Positions 5,515 through 12,321 of a DNA stretch of 12,345 nucleotides are shown here, one piece after another (position 1 is the stretch's first letter; each line of letters begins with the position of its first letter). Source of the DNA: an uncultured Oscillospiraceae bacterium (GTDB lineage Bacteria > Bacillota_A > Clostridia > Oscillospirales > Oscillospiraceae). Where the stretch lies: assembly GCA_900757695.1 (NCBI GenBank), contig CAAEOU010000082.1, forward strand, positions 1 to 12,345, written 5' to 3'. Under the pieces are notes generated by a model, which was not told where the DNA came from, made no database searches, and saw only the letters and a list, made by a program, of their open reading frames with translations. Made by a program: the position numbers and the translations under genes.

Positions 5515-7209
5515 TTAGGGCAGGCGGCCATAGCAGTAAAAATGGGCCTGCCAGTAGCTTGTGTTGATGTTGGCATAGGAAATGGGGTTCCCACAGTGGA
5601 TCATCATCCCACCTCCAACGTAAATGCCCACATGGGATGCCCCATAGGTGTCATAGGTGCCCTGAAAGAAGATGATGTCTCCCGGCTTTGCGGCGCTGGC
5701 CGGGATGATGGAAAGCTGTCTGCGAAGGGTTTCCGCATCCAACCTGCCGTAGTTCCAGCCGTTGCCGCAGTGGTTGATGACCCAGCACACAAAACCGGAG
5801 CAGTCAAAGGACGTGGACGGACTGCTGCCGCCCCAGACATAGGGATACCCCAAGTATTTCTCCGCCTCGTGGATCATGTTGGCGAACCGCTCATCGGTCA
5901 GGGCCTCGCCGGGAATGTCGTAGTCCAGATAGTCCTCATTGGCGTAAATGTCATCCTCAAACAGGTAGGGCTTGTTGCCCTTGGTCTCGATCAGCAGGCG
6001 GTAGCGCTGAATCTGACTTTCGGTGAATCCAGCGTAGTTCAGCACCGCCGCGACACCGCGGTTTCGCAGCGTCACGGTGAGAATATGATACTCATATTCC
6101 TCTTCCCGGGTGGTTTCCTCACCGGTCTCCGGGTCCGTCTCCGTGACCGTCCGGGTGCGCATTTCCACAGACTCCACGGTGGAAAGCTCATACTGGGCAG
6201 AGAACACCTGCTGGAGGGCATCCTGCACCTGCTCACGATGGAAATCCTCAAAGCGCACCGTCAGATAGGAAATCAGCTCATAGGGATTGTGGTTGATCTC
6301 CGCCAGATTGTAGACGTATTCATCATAGTCCGGGTACTCGGTTTCGATATTGTTGATCCGTGCTTGCAGCTCCTGCTCCAAAGCATGATAGTCTTCGTTG
6401 GCACCGAGAATGTCCTCGTCCGCCGCAGTGAAGGAGGATGCAAGGATTGCGTGAGTTCCGCCGCTGCCCATGGCTCCGCAGGAGGAAAACGCCCCGGAAA
6501 TTGTGGCGGCCACTCCACCAATCAGCAGGACGATCAAGAGCACATGGGAATGCTCTGCCGCATAGCTGCCGATCCGGGAGACCACGGATTTTGTTTTCTT
6601 TGCGGCCTCCTTGGCATATTTCGCAGTCTTGCCGGTATCGTAGACTCTGTGCCCGGCCCGCTTTGCCACCGCATACTCCTTCTGAATGTTCCGCTTCTGC
6701 CGCCAGCGGGAGAGGGGATTGGAGCCGGACTGGGCGGCTTCTGCCCTTCGAGCTTCGTAAATGGCACTGACGTTGGTCTTGTCCACTGCCCGATCCAGCT
6801 TTGCCGCCTTGTCATATTTGCGGAGCTTTTGACTGTAGGCATGATGACTGACAACTTCCACAGCGGTTTCGGCTGCTTCCGTGGAGGCGTTCGCGGACTG
6901 AACGCCCACGTTATCCTCCTGATGCTCGGATGCCTGCCGATGCACCGTGCGGCTGACAGCAGATCGGGCGGTTTCCAATGGCGCATGGATAGAGTTTGCA
7001 GGATTCTTAATCTCCCCGGCCTGCACCAACTTTCCCTTTCGGGCTGCGTTGGCGGCGGTCTCCCGGGTCAGCTTCCGGGATGCCTTCAGCTTCGCCTTGG
7101 CCTTGTCTGCACGGTCAGCGGCCCGGCCTGCCTTCTCTGCGGCCTTCCTGACCGTGCGCTGTTTCAGCTCGTCCTCCGAGAAGCGCAGCCGGGTGGAATA
7201 GCGTCTCAT
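5515..7209 (-). CDS. Membrane-anchored NlpC/P60 cell-wall hydrolase (CD1108 type, VirB1-like role)
   Basis: A 564-residue protein. ATG 7209 directly follows the VirB4 TAA, with AGGAGG in the end of that gene. Residues 1-215 are a long basic, Ala/Lys-rich cytoplasmic region. A membrane helix lies at about 222-243 (HVLLIVLLIGGVAATISGA). The extracellular part includes a predicted helical domain at 255-440 and a C-terminal NlpC/P60 peptidase from about 445 with YVWGGSSPSTSFDCSGF (catalytic C470), SHVGIYVGGG (H526) and MIHCGN (third residue H538). NlpC/P60 enzymes cut peptidoglycan stem peptides; in conjugation systems they open the wall for the channel. The domain is complete with no missing catalytic residue. 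There is no lytic transglycosylase domain in front of it, unlike the two-domain Tn916 Orf14 type as I recall it. Confidence 0.9.
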   Translation of the reverse strand: MRRYSTRLRFSEDELKQRTVRKAAEKAGRAADRADKAKAKLKASRKLTRETAANAARKGKLVQAGEIKNPANSIHAPLETARSAVSRTVHRQASEHQEDNVGVQSANASTEAAETAVEVVSHHAYSQKLRKYDKAAKLDRAVDKTNVSAIYEARRAEAAQSGSNPLSRWRQKRNIQKEYAVAKRAGHRVYDTGKTAKYAKEAAKKTKSVVSRIGSYAAEHSHVLLIVLLIGGVAATISGAFSSCGAMGSGGTHAILASSFTAADEDILGANEDYHALEQELQARINNIETEYPDYDEYVYNLAEINHNPYELISYLTVRFEDFHREQVQDALQQVFSAQYELSTVESVEMRTRTVTETDPETGEETTREEEYEYHILTVTLRNRGVAAVLNYAGFTESQIQRYRLLIETKGNKPYLFEDDIYANEDYLDYDIPGEALTDERFANMIHEAEKYLGYPYVWGGSSPSTSFDCSGFVCWVINHCGNGWNYGRLDAETLRRQLSIIPASAAKPGDIIFFQGTYDTYGASHVGIYVGGGMMIHCGNPISYANINTSYWQAHFYCYGRLP

Positions 7210-9654
7210 TTACGCCTCCTGGGCCGGGGCCACCTCGCTGAGCTTGGTGGTCATGATTTGATACAGCTCCATGTCCCTGGGGAAGTGGTCCACAAAGGGC
7301 AGGATCACATTCCCGTAGAACAGCAGTCCTTCGCCTTCGCCGGAGTGGGTCACATAGGAGAGCTGATGGGGCGAGATATTCAGCTGTGCCGCAAGGATTT
7401 GACGATCCCCTGCGGCCTGGTTCAGCATATAGATGAAGTCCGAGTTCTCGAAAATGTTCTCCACCTCACGGCTGGAAAGCAGGTCCTTGACGTTCTGGGT
7501 GATTCCAGTGGGAATCCCACCGTACTTCCGGAACCGCTTCCAAATCTCCACGGAATAGGCTGCCGTCTGCTCCTCCTTCAGCAGCAGGTGGAACTCGTCC
7601 ATATAGTACCGGGTGGACCTGCCGGAGGAGCGGTTTGCTGTGACCCGGCCCCAGACCTGATCCTGCACAATGAGCATACCCAGCTTCTTGAGCTGCTTGC
7701 CCAAATCCTTGATGTCATAGCACACCAGCCGGTTCTCAATGTCCACATTGGTGCGGTGGTTAAAGAGATTCAAGCTGCCCTTGACGTAGATCTCCAGAGC
7801 AGTCGCCACATGATGGGCCTCCTTTTCCTCCTGGGCCAGCAGGGCGTGGTAGAGATCCTCCAGAATGGGCATATTCTCCGGGGTGGGATGTTCAAAATAG
7901 CGCTGATAAATCTGGTGGACACAGCGGTCAATGACCGTTTTCTCAATGGCCTGCAGGCCCTCCTTGCCGCCGACGATCAGCTCGCACAGGGAGAGAATGA
8001 AGTCAGATTTCAGCGCCACCGGATTGTCCTCCTCGCTGTAACAGTCGTTGATGTCCATGGGATTGATATACTGCGTGCTGTTGGGTGAGATCTTGATGAC
8101 CTGGCCGCCCAGCCGCATAACCAGAGGCGAATACTCGCTTTCGGGATCTGCGACAATAATATCATCATCCGTGACCAGAAACGCATTGGCAATCTCCCGC
8201 TTGGCGGAGAAGGATTTGCCGGAGCCGGGGGTGCCGAGAATCAGGCCGTTGGGGTTCTTGAGCTTCTTTCGATCCACCATAATCAGATTGTTGGACAGGG
8301 CGTTGAGCCCGTAGTACAGGGATTCCTTGCCTTCCTGGAACAGCTCCTGGGTGGTAAAGGGAATGAAGATCGCCGTGCTGGAGGTGGTCATGTTCCGCTG
8401 AATCTCAATGAGATTGCTGGCAAGAGGCAGACAGCTCATGAGGCCGCCCTCCTGCTGGTAGTCCAGGCGTTTCAGGGCGCAGTTGTGCTTCTGGGCGATG
8501 GAGACTGCCTGAAAGACGTTGTTCTCCAGCTCCTGCGCATCCTTCCCGGTGTTCATCACCAGAAAGGTCAGCAGGAACATGCGCTCGTTCTGGCTTTGCA
8601 GCTCCTTGAGCAGGGCCTTTGCATCGTTTCCGTAGGTGGCAAGGTCAGAGGGGATGATGTCCATGTCATACCCGGCCCGAACGGCCTTTTTCTGCTCCTC
8701 GATTTTGCTGCGGTCCAGCTCGGTGATGGTATGCTTGATCATTTTGATGGCCTCAGTCTGATCCACAGACTGAATGTGCATGGAGATCACCTGGGTAGAA
8801 TCCATGTCCAGGAACTCCTTGAGTACCTGGTCGCTGAGATCGGAGGCCGTGATGAATAGAAAGCTCATGGCACCGTGAAGGGCTCCCATCTGGAAGCTCC
8901 GTGCTCCGGGAAAGGCGAAGGAGGACGGGGCAATAAAGTCCTTGACCGAAAGCCCCATGGCAGGCAGCCAGTCCCATTCAAACTGGAACCGCTCCCGGTC
9001 TCCCATGTGGAACAGGTCGTGCATCAAGTGCAGCCGCTCCTTGCCGCCAAGAGGCTTGGCCGCCACGCCCAGCTTGTGGAGGTTGTTCAGAATATCCGTC
9101 TGAATGTGCTCCAGCCGGGGCTTGGCGGAGTTCAGATTCTCCGCCTCAATGCCAAAGGTCAGATATTTGGTCTTGGTGAGGCCGTTGTTGCCCTGGGCCA
9201 GTTGGCTTCGGAGCATGGTAGAATACTCCGCCCGAACATCGTTGAAGCCGTCATTCCGGGGCGGAATGCGGATGCTCCGGGCAAAGGCGTCGGGATCGGT
9301 GGAGCTGTTCACAAAGGAAAACTGAAAGTGGATGCTGGCATCGAAGAAATGCAGGAAGGAGCACCACTCATCGAAGATTGCGGTCTGATCCTCCTGCTGG
9401 GCCAGCTGGTAGTTCACATCCCAGAACTGAATGGTCTTGCTGTAATACCGGGGCGAGACCCGGCAAATGCCATCCGGAAACATCCGCTCAAAAGGGATGG
9501 ACTGCTGGGCCGTCCGGGGAATGCCGTCATCTCGTCTGGCGCGCTCCAGAACGGCGCGTACCTCTCTTTTCTGCTGCCTTGTGAGATCGGGCGGAAGCGG
9601 AACCTCTCGCTTTCGGGTGCGGCTTGTGGGTTTTCGCTGCTTTCGTTTGAACAA
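7210..9654 (-). CDS. VirB4/TraE-type conjugation ATPase
   Basis: An 814-residue protein with a TTG start at 9654. The start is fixed by an in-frame TAA 9 nt upstream, and GGAGG (9664-9668) is well placed. The N-terminus is basic, then FERMFPDGICRVSPRYYSKT (55-74) opens the VirB4 domain typical of Tn1549-like elements. Walker A is GTPGSGKS (474-481) and Walker B is RYYMDE (682-687); GGIPTGITQNVKDLLSSREV and VENIFENSDFIYMLNQ follow in the motor domain. VirB4 proteins are cytoplasmic, membrane-associated ATPases that power assembly and transport in type IV secretion. Length and motifs are complete. The first ~42 codons overlap the end of prgI in another frame. The stop TAA abuts the ATG of the NlpC/P60 gene. 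Confidence 0.95.
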   Translation of the reverse strand: MFKRKQRKPTSRTRKREVPLPPDLTRQQKREVRAVLERARRDDGIPRTAQQSIPFERMFPDGICRVSPRYYSKTIQFWDVNYQLAQQEDQTAIFDEWCSFLHFFDASIHFQFSFVNSSTDPDAFARSIRIPPRNDGFNDVRAEYSTMLRSQLAQGNNGLTKTKYLTFGIEAENLNSAKPRLEHIQTDILNNLHKLGVAAKPLGGKERLHLMHDLFHMGDRERFQFEWDWLPAMGLSVKDFIAPSSFAFPGARSFQMGALHGAMSFLFITASDLSDQVLKEFLDMDSTQVISMHIQSVDQTEAIKMIKHTITELDRSKIEEQKKAVRAGYDMDIIPSDLATYGNDAKALLKELQSQNERMFLLTFLVMNTGKDAQELENNVFQAVSIAQKHNCALKRLDYQQEGGLMSCLPLASNLIEIQRNMTTSSTAIFIPFTTQELFQEGKESLYYGLNALSNNLIMVDRKKLKNPNGLILGTPGSGKSFSAKREIANAFLVTDDDIIVADPESEYSPLVMRLGGQVIKISPNSTQYINPMDINDCYSEEDNPVALKSDFILSLCELIVGGKEGLQAIEKTVIDRCVHQIYQRYFEHPTPENMPILEDLYHALLAQEEKEAHHVATALEIYVKGSLNLFNHRTNVDIENRLVCYDIKDLGKQLKKLGMLIVQDQVWGRVTANRSSGRSTRYYMDEFHLLLKEEQTAAYSVEIWKRFRKYGGIPTGITQNVKDLLSSREVENIFENSDFIYMLNQAAGDRQILAAQLNISPHQLSYVTHSGEGEGLLFYGNVILPFVDHFPRDMELYQIMTTKLSEVAPAQEA

Positions 9655-10009
9655 TGCGGTTTACCTCCATTTCTGCCTGACGCTGGCGCATCAGGGCGGC
9701 GTAATAGTTGTCTGTTTTATAGGGCCGGAATGTGGGCCGAATGAATTTGGTTTCGATGAAATGCTTTGCAATCACTTCCAGAGGCTGTCCATTTCGCTCA
9801 TACATGGCGAGGAAAAACAGCGGCATCATGACCACCATCATCACAATGGTAGCGGCGCTGACACCAATGGGCTTCCGCAGTAGAAAGAATGTGGGGACAC
9901 CCAGCAGTGCCGCACTGCCAAAGCAGATCAGCTGCCGCTTTGTCAGGTTGAACAGGAGCTTGCTTTTGACCTTGGACAGGTCTCTGGGGACGGATATATA
10001 AGCTGCCAT
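9527..10009 (-). CDS. PrgI-family conjugation membrane protein
   Basis: A 160-residue protein from ATG 10009, with TAGGAGGTG upstream; that ribosome site contains the TAG stop of the VirB6-like gene. MAAYISVPRDLSKVKSKLLF is the typical PrgI start. Two membrane helices lie at about 26-44 and 50-70, then QPLEVIAKHFIETKFIRP and YKTDNYYAALM are conserved cytoplasmic marks. PrgI-like proteins take the VirB3 position next to VirB4 and help tie it to the membrane channel. Residues 120-160 are a Lys/Arg/Ala/Ser tail that looks disordered and is encoded by the DNA that also encodes the VirB4 N-terminus. The tail composition may simply be what the VirB4 frame allows. Confidence 0.9.
   Translation of the reverse strand: MAAYISVPRDLSKVKSKLLFNLTKRQLICFGSAALLGVPTFFLLRKPIGVSAATIVMMVVMMPLFFLAMYERNGQPLEVIAKHFIETKFIRPTFRPYKTDNYYAALMRQRQAEMEVNRIVQTKAAKTHKPHPKARGSASARSHKAAEKRGTRRSGARQTR
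9664..9668 (-). promoter_or_regulatory. Ribosome site fixing the TTG start of virB4
   Basis: GGAGG lies 9 nt before TTG 9654 on the minus strand. The in-frame codons between them are TAA, ACC and GCA, so no longer version of VirB4 is possible, and the next in-frame Met is about residue 58, inside the conserved domain. Confidence 0.75.
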
Positions 10010-10020
10010 AAAAACACCTC

Positions 10021-10887
10021 CTAGTGGGCGCTGAATACCGCTTTGGCGATGGAGCTGGTCTTGAACAGGGTGAAGCAGAGCAGCACCGTGTAGCCCAGCA
10101 CCATCCAGACGGAAGCAATGGGATCGTCACCGACAGAAACGCTCTGCACCAATACCGCATAGATCCCAACGCAGATCATAATAAGAAAGCCCTGGAATCC
10201 CAGGGCAAACAGCGAGCGCAGATAGCTCTGACCGATTTGGCTCTGCTCCCGGTTTCCGAAGGTGGAGAACGGAATGGGGGCCAGACTGGTGAGCATATAG
10301 ATCTCCACCATGCGCCCATAGACGATCACGAAGATTACAATGGACAGGGCGCGGATGGTGAGCTGAACGATCAGCGTTTGGAACAGCAGGCCAACCAGCG
10401 GGCCAAGATCCATTTCTGAGATGGTGGTTTCCAGATCCTCCAGCAGGGCCGGGTCTACAGCGGTGCTGTCTCCGATGATGCCGCCGCTGGCGTTTACAAC
10501 GTGCTGGGCCACATCAAAGACGGCCATGACGATGTTAAAGGTGTTGGTGATGAGCATCACAGCCACGAAGGTCTTAAACACCCATTTGAAGAAGCTCCAG
10601 GTCTCAAAGCTGGAGAGATTGTTGTGGTCGATGACCATCTTGATCAGCTCATAGCAGGCGATAAAGGTCAGAAAGATGCCTGCAATGGGCAGGATCACCG
10701 TCTCTGAGATGCTCTGGATCATTGTAAAAACCCCCGGCGAGAAATTCGCCGGGGTCGTGCCTACCTCCGTGGCAATGGAGCCAACCTGCTCATTTACGGT
10801 GTCGAACAGCCCGGACAGGTTGTTCATGATTGCAGATACAAGCATTTCTTTGAGCCAGTCGGTGATTTGCTCAAAGAGTTCGTTCAA
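10021..10887 (-). CDS. VirB6/TrbL-like conjugation channel protein (CD0411 type)
   Basis: A 288-residue membrane protein with a TTG start at 10887. AGGAGG (10895-10900) lies 7 nt before it, and the protein then begins NELFEQITDWLKEMLVSAIM, as in related proteins. An ATG at 10923 would need to begin inside the fic terminator and has no ribosome site. Membrane helices are seen at about 62-84, 103-125, 166-190, 192-206, 228-250 and 258-276. Conserved marks are WSFFKWVFKT (97-106), FDVAQHVVNASGGII (124-138) and LAPIPFSTFGN (202-212). VirB6-type proteins form the inner channel through which DNA passes. The gap to prgI is 11 nt. A terminator-like hairpin lies within codons about 45-52. Confidence 0.88.
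   Translation of the reverse strand: MNELFEQITDWLKEMLVSAIMNNLSGLFDTVNEQVGSIATEVGTTPANFSPGVFTMIQSISETVILPIAGIFLTFIACYELIKMVIDHNNLSSFETWSFFKWVFKTFVAVMLITNTFNIVMAVFDVAQHVVNASGGIIGDSTAVDPALLEDLETTISEMDLGPLVGLLFQTLIVQLTIRALSIVIFVIVYGRMVEIYMLTSLAPIPFSTFGNREQSQIGQSYLRSLFALGFQGFLIMICVGIYAVLVQSVSVGDDPIASVWMVLGYTVLLCFTLFKTSSIAKAVFSAH
10726..10754 (-). terminator. Terminator-like hairpin inside the VirB6-like gene
   Basis: On the minus strand CCCCGGCGA (10754-10746) pairs perfectly with TCGCCGGGG (10740-10732) across a 5-nt loop, followed by G and TTTTT (10730-10726). This has all marks of a rho-independent terminator but sits about 133 nt inside the coding region, over the codons for TPANFSPG. It may act as an attenuator, or be chance in a GC-rich codon run. 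Confidence 0.5.
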
Positions 10888-10894
10888 AATAAAA

Positions 10895-10900
10895 CCTCCT
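10895..10900 (-). promoter_or_regulatory. Ribosome site deciding the TTG start of the VirB6-like gene
   Basis: A perfect AGGAGG lies on the minus strand with 7 nt to TTG 10887. Only 8 nt separate it from the T-run of the fic terminator, so no promoter fits between. Confidence 0.75.
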
Positions 10901-10908
10901 CTGTGCGC

Positions 10909-10941
10909 AAAAATGGCCCCCATCTGATGATGAGAGCCATT
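10909..10941 (-). terminator. Rho-independent terminator of the fic gene
   Basis: On the minus strand a 13-bp stem forms between 10929-10941 and 10912-10924 with a 4-nt loop (ATCA) and runs into TTTTT (10913-10909). Two of the pairs are G-U, which hold only in minus-strand RNA and would be mismatches on the other strand, so the structure is directional. It begins 6 nt after the fic stop codon. Confidence 0.78.
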
Positions 10942-10946
10942 CAGGC

Positions 10947-12062
10947 TTATTCTATGTCCAATTCCTCAGCGTGGGCATTGGGGGATAGCTTGTAAATATT
11001 CCGGCTGCCATTGCGGAAGACCTCAAGATATCCCTTCTGGACTAAGTTGTTCAGCACCTTCCGGGCAGTGCTGTCGGACCGGTGAAGCATGTCTGCGGCC
11101 TTCTTTGCGGTCAGCTCCGCGCCACGGCCAACCTTGTTCATTCTGGTGAGAATGGTACTTTCGTGCTCTGACAGGGAATTCTCGGCCAAAGCGGAGCTGA
11201 TCAGACACTGCTCAAACATATCCAGCATATAGGACACGAAGGGGGAAAGATCCAGCCACTGGCTGGAAGCAGTAGCCGGGTAGGCACGCTCGGAATCCGC
11301 CAAGGTGCCGTAGTACCGATCCAGATTGCAGTTGATGGCAGAGGAAAGGGGCAGCCAGGGCATCTTTTTCAAGCCGCTGAAATAGAGATTCGAGGCGTTC
11401 ATAATTCTTGCAACACGGCCATTTCCGTCACAGAACGGGTGGGTGTAGACAAAGTAGAAATGGAACACAAAGGATCGAATCAGCTGATCCAACGTGGAAT
11501 CCCGCAAAAATGCAAAGCCGGAATCCATCATGGGCTGAATCTGCTCCGGCTTGGCTGGGGTGTGGATCACGTTTCGCGTGTTTCCCACATATACCATGCC
11601 GTCCCGATAAAGCGTCCCAGCGCAGTCTGCATTTTCGCAAACGTCCTGGACAACAATTTTCCACAGGGTGCGGATGTTGTCTGCGTTGATCGGATGCCGA
11701 TATGCATAGTTAGAGCCGTTTACCGTGTTGATGACCATGCGGGCATCCTTGGAGTCCGGCTTGTCAAAGCAGGCACGAACATGTGCGACTGTGGTTCTTG
11801 CACCTTCAATGGTGGCAGAAGAATAGGCGTCCAGCAGGATGACATCCTTCGTCTTTCGATTTCTGGGAACCTTGTCATAGAGCGTATACAACGTGCGGGC
11901 TTGCTGAGTCAGTTCGGGAAGTGCAGTCAGGCACAGTGTTTCGCCATGCAGCCCAATCAGGGGCAGCTCCACTCTGCCAGACTTTCGACTAGCCAATTCT
12001 GCCTTTGCATCTGCGATGCCAGCGTTTGCCTTATATATCAGCTTATAAATTGGTTCCAGCAT
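10947..12062 (-). CDS. Class II Fic protein (AMPylase-type) with winged-helix C-terminus
   Basis: A 371-residue protein from ATG 12062, with AGGAGG 8 nt upstream; a GTG at 12068 is too close to that site. The active-site motif HPFCDGNGRVAR (208-219) is the canonical HxFx[D/E]GNGRxxR, with H208 catalytic. SATIEG (82-87) fits the class II inhibitory motif [S/T]xxxE[G/N], in which E86 would block ATP until relieved. NVIHTP (164-169) is probably the flap segment. Residues about 300-358 look like a winged helix-turn-helix (LTAKKAADMLHRSDSTARKV, then KGYLEVFRNG). Fic proteins usually transfer AMP from ATP to hydroxyl side chains of proteins; the target is unknown. The gene has its own promoter and terminator, and lies where maff2 and virB6-like genes normally adjoin, so it appears to be inserted cargo. 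The DNA-binding end suggests self-regulation. Confidence 0.92.
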   Translation of the reverse strand: MLEPIYKLIYKANAGIADAKAELASRKSGRVELPLIGLHGETLCLTALPELTQQARTLYTLYDKVPRNRKTKDVILLDAYSSATIEGARTTVAHVRACFDKPDSKDARMVINTVNGSNYAYRHPINADNIRTLWKIVVQDVCENADCAGTLYRDGMVYVGNTRNVIHTPAKPEQIQPMMDSGFAFLRDSTLDQLIRSFVFHFYFVYTHPFCDGNGRVARIMNASNLYFSGLKKMPWLPLSSAINCNLDRYYGTLADSERAYPATASSQWLDLSPFVSYMLDMFEQCLISSALAENSLSEHESTILTRMNKVGRGAELTAKKAADMLHRSDSTARKVLNNLVQKGYLEVFRNGSRNIYKLSPNAHAEELDIE

Positions 12063-12095
12063 TACCACGGCCTCCTGACTGAAATGATACTTTGT

Positions 12096-12124
12096 ATTCT
12101 ACCATTATTTTAGTCATATGCCAA
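12096..12124 (-). promoter_or_regulatory. Sigma-A-type promoter of fic
   Basis: On the minus strand TTGGCA (12119-12124), a 17-bp spacer and TAGAAT (12096-12101) are seen, with TGG directly before the -10 (extended -10). Each hexamer matches five of six consensus bases. The -10 ends 33 bp before the ATG. Confidence 0.78.
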
Positions 12125-12125
12125 T

Positions 12126-12144
12126 AGTGTACCCGGAAAGTGTA
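12126..12144. repeat. Direct repeat upstream of the fic -35 box (candidate operator)
   Basis: AGTGTA occurs at 12126-12131 and again at 12139-12144, 13 bp apart, right behind the -35 box. The copies are short and could be chance; the position and the winged helix of the Fic protein make an operator thinkable. Confidence 0.25.
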
Positions 12145-12159
12145 TCTAATAATTCTCTG

Positions 12160-12321
12160 TTATCCGAACAGTCCTGACAGCAGCGGCACCAGGGTAGTAC
12201 CGATCAGGGCGACACCGCCGCCTGCGACGAGCTGCTTCATGCCCTGGGATTTTGCTGATGTGTGATAAAGAAGTAGTAGAAGTGTAAAAAATTTTGCCGT
12301 TCCTATCCGGCGTTTGCGCAT
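12160..12321 (-). pseudogene. 3' end of a Maff2-family gene joined to foreign 5' sequence
   Basis: From about 12258 the minus strand reads SAKSQGMKQLVAGGGVALIG and on to LVPLLSGLFG-stop, the C-terminal half of the small Maff2-family membrane protein that normally precedes the virB6-like gene in these elements. The expected N-terminal half is absent. The frame stays open through unrelated sequence to an ATG at 12321 (53 codons in all, with a TLLLLLYH run), but that ATG has no ribosome site and sits in the loop of an inverted repeat. I take it as a gene cut by insertion or rearrangement; a short hybrid product is possible. The fic promoter lies just after its stop. Confidence 0.65.

Noticed and set aside
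5398..8088. 896-codon open frame on the plus strand
   Set aside because: It lies antisense to DUF4315, the NlpC/P60 gene and much of virB4, crosses their boundaries, has no sensible ribosome site, and its His/Gly/Leu-rich product resembles no family. It is a by-product of the codon use of the real genes.
8875..9744. 289-codon open frame on the plus strand
   Set aside because: Antisense to the start of virB4 and the end of prgI, with no ribosome site or recognisable product; a shadow of the minus-strand genes.
11439..12113. 224-codon open frame on the plus strand
   Set aside because: Antisense to fic and its promoter; the Fic motif and class II inhibitory motif on the minus strand settle which strand is coding.
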